Numbered from the stretch's first letter, positions 11,135-20,466 are shown. The stretch: 64,000 nucleotides of DNA from Argyresthia goedartella (GCA_949825045.1 OX463813.1:24286001-24350000); one strand, 5' to 3'. Numbers and translations are program-made. The notes: a model not told the origin generated them from the letters alone.

Positions 11135-12180
11135 TAGTTTTTTGAATTCTGACTTATCGCATTATTCCTGTCACTTGAACTTTGCCCTGCCTCTGTATCT
11201 CCTGAACCCCTCTGAAACCCTATTGCCTTGAAGCTAGGCTGAGGCTGTCCGCTTCTACCGCGAAAATAACCGCGACCACGCGTCCCAAATTCGCTTCGCC
11301 CCTTCGTTACCGCGTTATAATTATTACTACGACTTATCGCGTTATAACGTAACGTATTTACCCGCATAGCTCGATATTGCCCACGCATGTAGCTATCCCG
11401 CCTCACGTTATTCGTATTCATAGGTTCCGAACCATGTATCGCACTTAATCCCCCATCGACATTCCGTTCTAAATGCCGAAGGAATTCGACCGCATCCCGT
11501 ATGGTCATAGTCTCCTTCCTAGCAAAAAACGCTACCTGAATATCACGCGGCAACTGTCTGAAAATCGTGTTGATTTTCTCCGTATCAGTAAACGGTATCG
11601 TAAGCTCATATATGCTATTCAATTGAGAGGCAAAGAATTCTTCCATACTTTGACCTTTCTTAGAATCAAACTTCGCAGTTAGGAATCTTTGCTTAATTAA
11701 TTCCTGTTCATTATCACCCCAGAATACCTCTCTGAAATCTTTTTCAAAATCCGAATAGGTTCGCCATGAGTCTCTGTATATGCTCATTCGAACTTTTGCA
11801 ATTCCTACCAAACTATCCGTTGCCCATATCAAAGCCCTAGAACTATCTCCCGAGACTTTAATATAAGCCTTTAAATCTCTTAAGAAAATCATCGGATTTT
11901 CCGAACTTCGCCCATCGAATGTCGGCAACTTCTGTGTCATTTTCACAATGCATGATTGACGTTTTTCTACCGATTGTTCAAACGTCTCTAGTTCCTGTCT
12001 ATCAGTATGTCTGTCCGAAGTCCTACTAGCATTGCTCGTGCTGGAACCCCTTTCCAAACTGTCTAATCTTTTCACTATTTCAGATAACAATTGCGTCACC
12101 TGCCCTGACGCCATTTCACTTGTGTGTGAAAGTGAATTTTGTGCTACCCGACTACCGTTTTTCCTAGGCCGGCCGGCCAT
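11134..12180 (-). CDS. gag: Gag of copy B, 348 residues
   Basis: An open, undamaged structural gene beginning at the ATG at 12180, about 210 bases downstream of the LTR. The N-terminal 75 residues are low complexity and polar. The middle carries a retrotransposon capsid-like segment (KLPTFDGRSSENPMIF near residue 85, followed by W and F-rich helices). The C-terminal third is rich in R, G, N and Y with RGRGYFRGRSG, and has no CX2CX4HX4C knuckle. The role is assembly of the virus-like particle and RNA packaging. It ends in the slippery AAA AAC TAG, so its C-terminus is also the frameshift site. Confidence 0.9.
   Translation of the reverse strand: MAGRPRKNGSRVAQNSLSHTSEMASGQVTQLLSEIVKRLDSLERGSSTSNASRTSDRHTDRQELETFEQSVEKRQSCIVKMTQKLPTFDGRSSENPMIFLRDLKAYIKVSGDSSRALIWATDSLVGIAKVRMSIYRDSWRTYSDFEKDFREVFWGDNEQELIKQRFLTAKFDSKKGQSMEEFFASQLNSIYELTIPFTDTEKINTIFRQLPRDIQVAFFARKETMTIRDAVEFLRHLERNVDGGLSAIHGSEPMNTNNVRRDSYMRGQYRAMRVNTLRYNAISRSNNYNAVTKGRSEFGTRGRGYFRGRSGQPQPSFKAIGFQRGSGDTEAGQSSSDRNNAISQNSKN
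11137..11143 (-). promoter_or_regulatory. -1 ribosomal frameshift heptamer at the gag-pol junction (copy B)
   Basis: Minus-strand A AAA AAC followed at once by the gag stop TAG (11134-11136). The zero-frame codons are AAA AAC TAG and the -1 frame reads CTA GTG GAC into pol. The GCGCG/CGCGC stem downstream is conserved with copy A. Together with the absence of a pol ATG this argues strongly that Gag-Pol is made by -1 frameshifting. Confidence 0.85.
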
Positions 12181-12372
12181 TATTCCTATTAAACCGCCGT
12201 AGCTCGTACAAAGAATTGTGAAAACAATGCCCCTTTTTTGCTTATTTCTTATTTACAAACTGAACTTTAAAATCGTTTCTACGTTGTGTTATTTTTAAAA
12301 GTAACGCGTTAGACCTTGATTCTTTTAGAATATCTAGGAATATCTAGGTATCAGACTATCTAGGATATCCTT

Positions 12373-12386
12373 CCGTCTCGGCACCA
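12373..12386 (-). promoter_or_regulatory. Primer-binding site of copy B and short leader
   Basis: On the minus strand TGGTGCCGAGACGG begins 5 bases after the 5' LTR end. It matches the site in copy A at 12 of the first 13 positions. The leader between this site and gag (12181-12372) is non-coding and nearly identical to 1090-1282 of copy A. Confidence 0.65.
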
Positions 12387-12391
12387 AAATC

Positions 12392-14600
12392 TGTACCGGC
12401 CCCACGGCCAAAGGTCGTAGCCCCCGCTAACAGTAGCTATGATCGTCTATTCTATCTATCCCAAAATGAGAGGACCCGATTCGGCTGTAAGTTTTGTAAG
12501 TAAGAATGATAAGTCTGAATTTCTCGTTCGTCGAGAAATCCGTTAGGCGTACAATAGTCGAACGAAGTTTGGTTCAGAAGTTACAGTTTCTAGTTAGACA
12601 GAGAAAGCATATATGTCCGCGAGCCGGTAATTCGCATCAGTCAGCGGTGTATTGCGCCAAAACGATCGTTGTTATATTTTATGTGATGGCACCATCTGGT
12701 TTTTGTATATATGAGCGCATTGGAACATCTTTTGTTTTAGTTTTAGTTTTAGTTTTAGTGATCGATCACAGTTATAGTATAGATATCCGTCGTAGTTATC
12801 GAAGTGAGTACTCAATGATATTTCATGTGCTCGCTAGTAGCGGCTTGTGGTGGTTCCAATTATATATTTGATTCACGGCAATAACGATCCGAAAAGACCG
12901 GTTTACACAATTGCGATTTGAGTTCCGAAATGGGTTCTGAACTAGCGGTTACCTCAAAAGGTCCGTAACGTTTTTAAACCTTCAACTCTGCGCAATTTGA
13001 GCTGGATGTTATCGAAACGCAAGCATTATTGTTTTAGGATATCTAACCCACACCATAGCGAAGTGCATAGTTCGATAAATACCGAACTACGAATTCCACT
13101 AGCCGCAGCACGTCCTGGGCTGAGCCAAATCATATATACCGACTCAACTTACACATTAGACATCCAGCGAAATTTACATTTAATTTAAAAATGCAACTTG
13201 AATCCAATCTGACCCAAGGCAATGCAAAACACCTACCCGGACCTAAACAATGAACTTTAGACTGTAAATTGATCTCTTCGCGCGTCCCCGACAACACTCA
13301 AATGTCAAAATATCAACAGGATATATTGTCTGTGTTGACACCGGTTTAACTTTGTTCTGAATTTGTTATTTCCATCCGCGGAACCTCATCGATCAAACAG
13401 TCTCCCTATGCCCTGCCAACCTAGGTTTAGCCGCAACTAAACTCCTGTCTAGCCTAGTCTAAAACCTAGTGTTATACCACGTCCATTATCGACACCACTC
13501 GAAAATGGTTGAGTTTGATTTGAATGTGCTTAAATGTTTAACGACTGTGTGTGTGGGAATTACAAAACTCACTATTCGAAAGGAATGAGGAGAGGATTAG
13601 CCCGCGAATATCCTAAGAGCCAATCCAGGAACCCTATGGTGAAGGAAAAAGGAATTTAGGGTCGCTCCAAGCCCAGACTCAGACTCAGATAAATTGACTT
13701 AAAAGTTCTTTCCTAACGACCCAAGGATAGTTTTGGAATTTGGGGTAGGTTGATATAAAGGTTAGGAACCGAGGTATATCTCGGCGCTTCAGACACTCAC
13801 GAAAACCCACTGAAACTTCGCAATCACAAATTCGTATAGTTCTGACGCGTAACACGGCAGACAAAAACTGTTTAGAACTCGTGAAGACGACTGTCACAGT
13901 AGCTAGACGCTGAGACTGAATGCTCTCCCCTCCCAGACCCTCGTATTTATATGCCCCACATGCGTCCTTTGCAAATACGCTCTGCCCAAGCGAAGCTTCT
14001 TATCACTAACTACACAGGGTCTAATTTCAACCATGCCATGCAGATCCGCCGTTCTACAAATTGTGTGTACGCATATTCACTATGATCAACCGTAGGTGAT
14101 CACTCAAATCATTTGGTACTGCCGATACACAGAATCTGTTGATCGCTGACCAATAAAAGCTTGTTGCGATTAATTAAGCATTACCCGACCGCTAGCTGCG
14201 CGTAGCAAAAGACCACTAGTATGATATTCAGAATAGAGGTGTCAGACTCTCCATATCATACCTCAATCGCAATGGTATATTTGCAATCAACATAATAGCT
14301 TTCTCCGTTCCGTAATAACCTTTCATTATTTAGTTATTCATAATTTTATTCAACGCGCAGCCAAATCGGCTCTCATCTCTACACATCTCGCAGGAATGTG
14401 ACAAAAAAACTTGACCTGAACTGAAATTCCACGACTGAACCCACGCGTCTTTTTTTTTTTGCGAACTTTGCCAGTAAGCAACGCAAAACCCCCAAACGTT
14501 ATCTAAACCGATTCTCGTATTCAAAACAGCGCGGCGTTGGGCTAGCCCTCTATCACGCAGAATGAAGTATCTAATGTACCGACTCTCGTGTACCATTACA
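12392..14600 (-). repeat. 5' LTR of copy B (about 2.2 kb)
   Basis: Nearly identical to 5079-7275 with the same TG...CA ends. The clearest difference is two extra TTTTAG units near 12740. On the minus strand it begins at 14600, directly against the right GGGT duplication, and ends at 12392 next to the primer-binding site. Confidence 0.9.
13914..13951 (-). promoter_or_regulatory. LTR core promoter: TATA box plus arthropod initiator
   Basis: On the minus strand TATAAATA (13951-13944) is followed by TCAGTC (13919-13914), placing the initiator A 34 bases downstream of the first T. TCAGT is the arthropod initiator. The same pair occurs in the 3' LTR (6626-6619 and 6594-6589) and in the host copy's 3' LTR (16267-16274 and 16299-16304). 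Transcription would start here and leave an LTR R-U5 of about 1.5 kb. Confidence 0.7.
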
Positions 14601-15190
14601 GGGTCACTCATATGTCGGTGTATTGTCCAAATGCTAATAGCGTAGAAAGAGTGAATCGCGAGCTAGGTCGACTAATTATAACTTATTGCGGCGGAAGTAA
14701 TCGTAGTTGGGTCGACGTGTTACCGGACATTCAGAATTGCTATAATAATATCGAACACACAGGCACAGGCTTTGCGCCTAATGAGTTAGCGTTTGGTAGG
14801 CGGGAACCGTTAACTATTGACAAGGAATTAGGCGATGAATGGTTGTTAGGTCATAGTGTGCGAGATACGGAACAGGTGCGGAATGTAGCGATAGAGAACT
14901 CTAAAAGATCTAGTGAACGACGTAAGCGACAGGCAGGCAAACGGCGTAAGTTAGAAGTCTATCGTATATGTGATTATGTGAAACTTAAGACTTTTGTGCG
15001 TTCAAATAAAGAACATAAAATCATGCGGAAATTTTCATTGTTGTATAAGGGGCCTTATGTTATTTCGGCAGTGGTATATCCGAACTGTTATACTTTAGTA
15101 GATCCGGTTTCAAATGAGATATTGGGTAACTTCAATACTATAAATATAGCCAGGTATTATGTGAGGACGAATAAGGGCGTAGATAAATAA
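14601..15190 (+). pseudogene. pol: Integrase C-terminal part of copy A
   Basis: This resumes the plus-strand pol frame cut at 5078. It contains the integrase core Glu in SVERVNREL, the basic segment with RKRQAGKRRK, and the C-terminal domain with LLYKGPYVISAV, ending at a stop matching that of copy B. By itself the frame is open and about 95% like copy B. The ATG at 14588 that seems to open it lies within the inserted LTR and is accidental. Confidence 0.88.
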
Positions 15191-15589
15191 GATAGTGTAC
15201 AAAAGTTATATAATTAAGCTGTAAGCTGTAAATTTGAGTAACTACTTTCTAGATTTAAGGATCTTGCATGGTTTTGAAACAAAAACAAAAAAAAAAAAAC
15301 AAAAAAAATATATAAATAATTGTATATATATAGTAATACGAATTAGGATAAGTTGCGGGTAAGCGAGGTTGTATAGTTAGATAGATAAATAAGATAAGAC
15401 AGGAGAGAGCTCAATCGAGTTGTGTAAATATTATATACATAATTGACAGATTCATCGGTCTGTGTACATGATTTGAGATGACCGTACATATAGAGTAGAT
15501 ATGGACAAAGCATGGGTAGCATAGTGGTAATGAGATCCTTGCGCCATGTTTAACTGAGATAAACAGTGTCTCAAGGTCTGGGAGGGGGC
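15191..15589 (+). other. Copy A 3' untranslated region and polypurine tract
   Basis: Counterpart of 7276-7672 on the other strand, including an A-rich run near 15283-15310. It ends with GTCTGGGAGGGGGC at 15576-15589, the polypurine tract, directly before the LTR's TGTAATGG. Confidence 0.8.
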
Positions 15590-17341
15590 TGTAATGGTAC
15601 ACGAGAGTCAGTACATTTGATACTTCATTTTGCGTGACAGAGGGCTAGCCCATCGCCGCGTTGTATTGGTACACACGTTGAATACAAAAATCGGTCATTT
15701 AACGTTTGGGGTTTTGAGTAGCTCAGGGTAAGGTAGCAAAAAGCAATGAGCCGACGCGTGGTTGGGTTCCAGGAACAGAGTTCAGGTCAGGTTTTTTTTG
15801 TCGCATTCCTGCGAGATGTGTAGGGATCAGAGCCGATTTGGCTACGCGCTGAATAAATTATGAATAACTAAATAATGGAAGGTTATTATGGAACGATACG
15901 GAGAAAGCTATTATGTTGATTGCAAATATACAATTGCGTTTGTTTGGTATGAGATGGCGAGTTTGACATGACTAGTCTGAATATCATTCTAGTGATCTTT
16001 GTCTAGCGCGCTACCGGTCGGGAAGGCTTAATTAATCGCAACAAGCTTTTATGGTCAGCGATCAACAGATTCTGTGTATCGGCAGTACCGAATGACTTGA
16101 GTGATAACCTACGGTTGATCATAGCGAATATGCGTACACACAATTTGTAGAACGGCGGATCTGCATGGCATGGTTTAAATTAGAACCTGTGTAGTTAGTG
16201 ATAAGAAGCTTCGCTTGGGCAGAGCCTGTTCGCAAAGGACGCCATTTTTTTCAGACATGTGGGGACTATAAATACGATTGCGGGGGAAGGGAGAGCATTC
16301 AGTCTCAGCGTCTAGCTACTGTGACAGTCGTCTTTCAAATTCTAATCAGTTTTGGTCTGCCGTCTTACGCGTCTGAACTAGACGAATTGTGATTGCGAAG
16401 TTACAGTGGTTTTTCGTGAGTGTCTGAAGCGCCGAGATATACCTCGGTTCCTATCCTTTATATCAACCTACCCCAAATTCCAAAACTATCCTTGGGTCGT
16501 TAGATAAGAACTTGTAGGTAACTGTTCAGAGTCTGACTCTGGGCTTGGAGCGACCCTAAATTCCTTTTTCCTTCACCATAGGGTTCCTGGATTGGCTCTT
16601 AGGATATTCGCGGGCTAATCCTCTCCTCATTCCTTTTGAGTAGCGAGTTTTGAAATTCCCACACACACAGTCATTAAACATACAAGCACATTCAAATCAA
16701 ACTCAACCATTTTCGAGTGGTGTCGATAATGGACGTGGTATAACACTAGGTTTTTAGACTAGGCTAGACAGGAGTTTAGTTGCGGCTAAACCTAGGTTGG
16801 CAGGGCATAGGGAGACTGTTTGATCGATGAGGTTCCGCGGATGGAAATAACAAATTCAGAACAAAATTAAACCAGATAACCTATCCTGTTGATATTTTGA
16901 CATTTGAGTGTAGTCGGGGACGCGCGAAAAGATCAAATTACAGTCTAAAGTTCATTGTTTAGGACCGGGTAGATTGTTTTGCCTTGCCTTGGGTCAGTTT
17001 GGATACAAGTTGCATCTTTAAATTAAATGTAAATTTCGCTGGAGGTCTAATGTGTAGGCTGAGTCAAATATATATGATTATGATTAGGCTCAGTCGAGGA
17101 CGTGCTGAGGTTAGTGGAATTCATAGTTCGGTAACTAACTTGAAACTCTAAATTCCTGAACCAATCTTCCGCTCGACTATTGTACGCCTAACGAACTTCT
17201 CAACGAACGAGAAATTCAGACTTATCATTCTCAACTTACAAATTTTACAGCTGAATCGGGACATCTCTTTTTGGAGTAAGTAGAATAGACGATCATAGCT
17301 ACTGATAGCGGTCGCTCGACCTTAGCCGTTATGGCGTTACA
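15590..17341 (+). repeat. 3' LTR of copy A, internally deleted
   Basis: It begins TGTAATGGTACACGAG and ends GGCGTTACA. It matches the copy B LTRs in reverse but lacks about 470 bp: at 17130-17136 sequence equivalent to position 395 of the 5' LTR jumps to the equivalent of position 865. It has many single-base changes relative to copy B, consistent with greater age. The outer flank is CAAG at 17342-17345; the partner duplication would be outside the window. Confidence 0.88.
16267..16304 (+). promoter_or_regulatory. LTR core promoter in the copy A 3' LTR
   Basis: TATAAATA at 16267-16274 and TCAGTC at 16299-16304 keep the spacing seen in copy B although the sequence between them has diverged, which suggests that both elements matter. 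Confidence 0.6.
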
Positions 17342-17759
17342 CAAGGTATAAGGTAAGTTTTTCATTCAAATATCCAAGAACAAATAAAATTGAAATTTCG
17401 TCATCTAATACGATGTATTATTTTTTAATATGGAATGATTCGTATAATTTATATCCAAAATGTTCTAGTCCCTACCATTTAAAATTTCGAACTCTACGTC
17501 CCTATGAGGCAATGTCCTAAAAGTGTATAAACTCTTTAAGCTTAGAAATCTTCAAATGAGGTTCTAATATAGTACGGCGACTTTTGACACATTCCAATTT
17601 TAAAGAAACACTGCTTATGTTTTAAAGTGAGTTCAACCTTTTTTGAATAAAATCGGATTGAGCTTTCAAACATGTGTCAAAATAAAATGTTATTAAATTA
17701 AAAGCATTAAGGAGTATTGATATCAACTTCGAAGCAAATCACCGCCAAAATAACATCCT
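17342..17759. other. AT-rich flank, no gene seen
   Basis: Outside the gypsy copy the sequence is AT-rich with no frame of note on either strand. It may be part of the interspersed repeat that follows, but I cannot place a boundary. Confidence 0.4.
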
Positions 17760-18075
17760 AACCCTTTTTAACCCCGTTAGGAGATGAATTTCAATAAAAT
17801 ACGAAACACCACTTCCATCAATTCTATTAAAAAAGGTTAATGAAAAATTTGAAGTAGATTGGACCATGGAATCACGTCGTCGTACCATGCAAACTTGGCC
17901 CCCTGTTTTCACCCAATAAGGGTAGAAATTCGGAAGATACTTTCTTATCGGATGCCTATGTCATACAAAGAACACACACTCCAAGTTTCAGGTCTTTAAG
18001 ATCAGCGGCTTAGGCTGTGCGTTGATCCGTCAGTCAGTCATTCAGGACAAAGCATTTTATATGTATAGATTTTTC
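17760..18075 (+). repeat. Lepidopteran-type interspersed repeat
   Basis: The wording 'CCCCGTTAGGAG', 'TTATCGGATGCCTATGTCAT', 'GGCTGTGCGTTGATCCGTCA' and a GTCAGTCA run leading to TTTTATATGTATAGATTT resembles a non-coding repeat I recall widely in moth and butterfly genomes. It encodes nothing. Class (MITE, Helitron or retroposon) is not decided by the sequence here, and the boundaries are approximate. Confidence 0.5.
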
Positions 18076-18542
18076 ACTATTTACTGAATGTGTAGTCAAC
18101 GGTTAAAATTAACTTGCAGTTCGGCTGTCAATAAGGCAAAAATTACAAATATATTAGTGGAGGAGAGTCAGTCAGTCAAGTTTTCTTCTCACGCACCCTT
18201 TCTGGGGCGTGGGGAGTCAGGGTCAGATCATTGGATCTCTTCCTGAGTTCCTGAGGAAGCGCCTCTGTCCACTCCTGTGGACAGGTCTTCGGGGGGCCCT
18301 CGCGGGCGGTGGTGATCTGGAGGAGGAAACACTAACACAGGATGTTTTATATCCCCCACCCCATCCCAAAAGGGGGATAATCGAGTTTTAATAAAGCTTG
18401 TCCAATTTGTACAAAGTTGGTTCCATATTTAACGTCCCTTTTGAACCTGACACGACATAGTTAATACTATATTGTTATCAAAAACAACCGAAGATTTTGG
18501 CAAGCCTTCAAGCAACTAGCCACAGTCACCCTCATACAACAA
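18076..18542. other. Unassigned non-coding sequence
   Basis: Mixed-composition sequence with a GC-richer part (18190-18310) and AATAAA at 18389-18394, followed by T-rich sequence. That could be the 3' end of a retroposed transcript or an unidentified element. The short frame at 18209-18391 has no recognisable content. Confidence 0.3.
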
Positions 18543-18630
18543 CTTCCGGCGTGACCGGAACCGGAAGTGTGGCGGAGTCACGTGACCGAGTGCCGGAAGA
18601 TGGCGGCCGAGTTTGTCATCGCTTCCGGTT
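18543..18630. promoter_or_regulatory. Promoter-like cluster of ETS, E-box and Pho/YY1-type motifs
   Basis: Five CCGGAA hexamers occur in 88 bases: 18555-18560, 18561-18566 and 18593-18598 on plus, and 18544-18549 and 18623-18628 on minus. Between them is the 10-bp palindrome GTCACGTGAC (18577-18586), an E-box of the bHLH-zip type, and CCGGAAGATGGCGGCC (18593-18608), which on the minus strand contains GCCATCTT, a Pho/YY1-like site. This combination is typical of housekeeping CpG-rich promoters. No gene is recognisable downstream, so it may be a lone enhancer, an element's promoter or a decayed 5' end. Confidence 0.45.
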
Positions 18631-18732
18631 GAATTATTTATTCCTGATTTATACCTGCATTATGATGTATAAGGATATTTTTAGTAGCTGAGAGTGATTT
18701 CTGTGACCGAATGCATTGTAAGTAATAATTAT

Positions 18733-19058
18733 AAAAATCGGCCAAGTAAGAGTCGGACTTGCACACGAAGGGTTCCGTATAATAACATCATAGAGGAATA
18801 AACGCAAAACCATATCTCTTGTATGGGGACACCCTTTAATTTTTGGAAATTGCGTATAGTTGATTATTTTTTGCTGTAGTGGCAACAGAAATACAAATTA
18901 TTTGAAAATTTCAACTCTCTAGCTATTAATGTTAATGAGAAAAAGCCCGCTTGGACAAACGGACAGGCGAACAGAAGGACAGACAGACGGACGGACTGAT
19001 AGCAGAAGCTTATATAAATAGAGGATAATAGTGGCCTGTTTGCAACCGTTCGGGTACC
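18733..19058 (+). repeat. Lepidopteran SINE-like repeat
   Basis: It starts AAAAATCGGCCAAGTAAGAG and contains CACGAAGGGTTCCGTA, TGGCAACAGAAATACA, TTTCAACTCTCTAGCTAT and a GACAGACAGACGGACGGAC run, ending near CGTTCGGGTACC. I recognise this order from an abundant lepidopteran repeat. GGGTTCCGTA is close to a tRNA-type B box, so a Pol III retroposon is plausible. This copy has diverged. Confidence 0.55.
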
Positions 19059-19597
19059 TTAAATAATTGAGTTATGGGGTCACATACGTCGTGGCAGAGG
19101 AAAAGTTGTGCCCACTCTTGCCAGTAATTAAATTCTTAGTTTTGTGTAAAGCGGGGCTAGCCCATCGTAACAAACAAATTATTACATAGTTTATCAGAGC
19201 ATCTACTATAGTCTTAATCACAAGTCATTCATCACCCCTTTTCCGTCGAAAACTCCAGGTATTCGCAATCGAAAGCAAAATCTTGTTCATAATTCAATTA
19301 ATTTTGTGCCAAGTAAGGCCTCTTAGCTTTAAGTTATTCTGTGCTCTTAGTCAAACCTTGAAACTTTTGCAATTAGGAAACTTCCACTCAAAGGATTTGC
19401 CCTGGCTTTCAAAAGCTGTTTTCGGACATAAATTATTGGGCTTCTTTGATAGATTAATTTGTGGTGCGGAGTATAGTTCATCCAACATGTCCCTCCGTGT
19501 GTCGCCTCGCCTTATAGACCGGTAGCGCTAGGTTTTGAGGTTTCGAAAATATTAAAGTTGTTGACCATTTCCCCAGCCTAATATATTAGACACAAAT
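19059..19597. other. Non-coding stretch, nothing recognised
   Basis: No supported gene. An 80-codon plus frame at 19283-19525 has no domain, no codon bias I can see and no neighbours of matching function. A GCGGGGCTAGCCCATCG phrase at about 19150 recurs in part at 15640 (family A LTR) and 20885, suggesting a shared LTR-derived fragment. Confidence 0.35.
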
Positions 19598-19635
19598 GAT
19601 GACACAAATCCATATATATATGGATTTGTGTCATC
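19598..19635. repeat. Perfect 38-bp palindrome
   Basis: Two 19-base arms (19598-19616 and 19617-19635) are exact reverse complements with no spacer; the centre is TATATATA and the arms start GATGACACAAATCC. A related shorter inverted repeat ACACAAAT/ATTTGTGT lies near 20640-20660. Confidence 0.75.
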
Positions 19636-19883
19636 GTACTTACAAATTACCGATCAGTATTCGACGAAAAAAATAAAAAAGATAAAAAAAACTGTCATGA
19701 TAATAAAGAAGTAATAATAATACCTTGGACACTATTGACACACATTGATCTAGCCCCAAACTAGGATTCCCTGTATCTTGGGTACTAGACAACGATACAC
19801 GTACTTATATAGATAAATATTATTCTTAGAAAGATAAACTACCATGACTTGGGTACAAACATCCGTTCTCGTCAAACATATAT

Positions 19884-19961
19884 TTGCCCCCACCGGGAAT
19901 CGAACCCGGGACCCTTGGCTTCGAAGGCAGGGTCACTGCCGACTCGGCCATTCGGGTCGTC
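19884..19961 (-). tRNA. tRNA-like pseudogene or tRNA-derived SINE head
   Basis: On the minus strand TGGCCGAGTCGG (19950-19939) fits the Pol III A box and GGGTTCGATTCCC (19907-19895) is a perfect B box with its T-arm stem. Spacing suits a tRNA of about 78 bases. A loop CTTCGAA could hold a UCG anticodon, but the anticodon stem pairs poorly and the acceptor arm is not convincing, so this is a tRNA relic rather than a working gene. It abuts a long hairpin. Confidence 0.5.
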
Positions 19962-19974
19962 AACGTCAAGTAGT

Positions 19975-20160
19975 ACAGATGTTCTATTTCACGATGAAGG
20001 TTTGGCTTTGGTTGTTGTTAGCCGTGCACATGCGCATTGTGTCAGTGTGCGTATTCTCTGGAGAGACTTCTCACGAGTTCTCTTCTTCACTGACACAATG
20101 TGCATGTGCACGGCTAACAACAACCAAAGTCAAGCCTTCATCGTGAAATAGAACATCTGT
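19975..20160. repeat. Long hairpin: 73-bp inverted arms, 40-bp loop
   Basis: Arms 19975-20047 and 20088-20160 match at 70 of 73 positions by eye, starting ACAGATGTTC. Transcription from either side would give a long near-perfect double-stranded RNA. Overlapping short frames of about 100 codons exist on the plus strand, but they run through both arms and the tRNA relic, so I do not treat them as genes. It could be a foldback MITE or a hairpin small-RNA source. Confidence 0.75.
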
Positions 20161-20220
20161 AACTGATGTACATGTGCATTTTGTGTCATCTCAGCCCATT
20201 GGAATCCTGATATTTAACCA

Positions 20221-20466
20221 GCAGCCTTATGGCGTAACTCTCTGAAGTTCATAGCGTGTATCTATGGTTCATTTCATGCTCATACAATTTCATCGATTGC
20301 GGGGTATCACCGAAGGCTTCTAGGCTTCATTCAATGAGCTTGGGTTTGGCCTCCATTATGATGCTACTTGCGTGATACCAATTTGACAGATGAAGCTGGT
20401 GCAAGGTGTCAAACGTAAAAGTCTATATGAAGTTCATAGCTCAGACGACTTACGCCATAAGGCTGC
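20221..20466. mobile_element. MITE with 17-bp perfect terminal inverted repeats
   Basis: GCAGCCTTATGGCGTAA at 20221-20237 is exactly inverted at 20450-20466, enclosing about 212 non-coding bases. Inner parts of the ends (GAAGTTCATAGC) also recur. No clear target duplication is seen, so the superfamily is undetermined. Confidence 0.6.

Larger units (their letters stand above)
5079..14600 (-). mobile_element. Ty3/gypsy-like retrotransposon, copy B, nearly intact
   Basis: A full-length minus-strand element of about 9.5 kb. It has LTRs at 12392-14600 (5') and 5079-7275 (3'), a primer-binding site, an open gag, a pol with a single nonsense codon, a polypurine tract and a 4-bp target duplication. 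The two LTRs differ by about ten small changes over 2.2 kb by eye, plus a TTTTAG repeat-number change, so insertion is recent. It landed in the integrase gene of an older copy of its own family in opposite orientation. No env-like frame lies between pol and the 3' LTR. Confidence 0.92.

Noticed and set aside
13473..14600. A 1.1-kb duplication of 6153-7275 outside an LTR, suggesting a tandem element array
   Set aside because: It is simply the U3 half of the long LTR; both copies end in the same GTACCATTACA and only one element is present.
19884..19961. A functional tRNA-Arg(UCG) gene
   Set aside because: A and B boxes are good, but the anticodon and acceptor stems do not pair properly.
19844..20151. 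Two overlapping 100-codon plus-strand frames
   Set aside because: They read through the tRNA relic and both hairpin arms, and show no domain or homologous copy.
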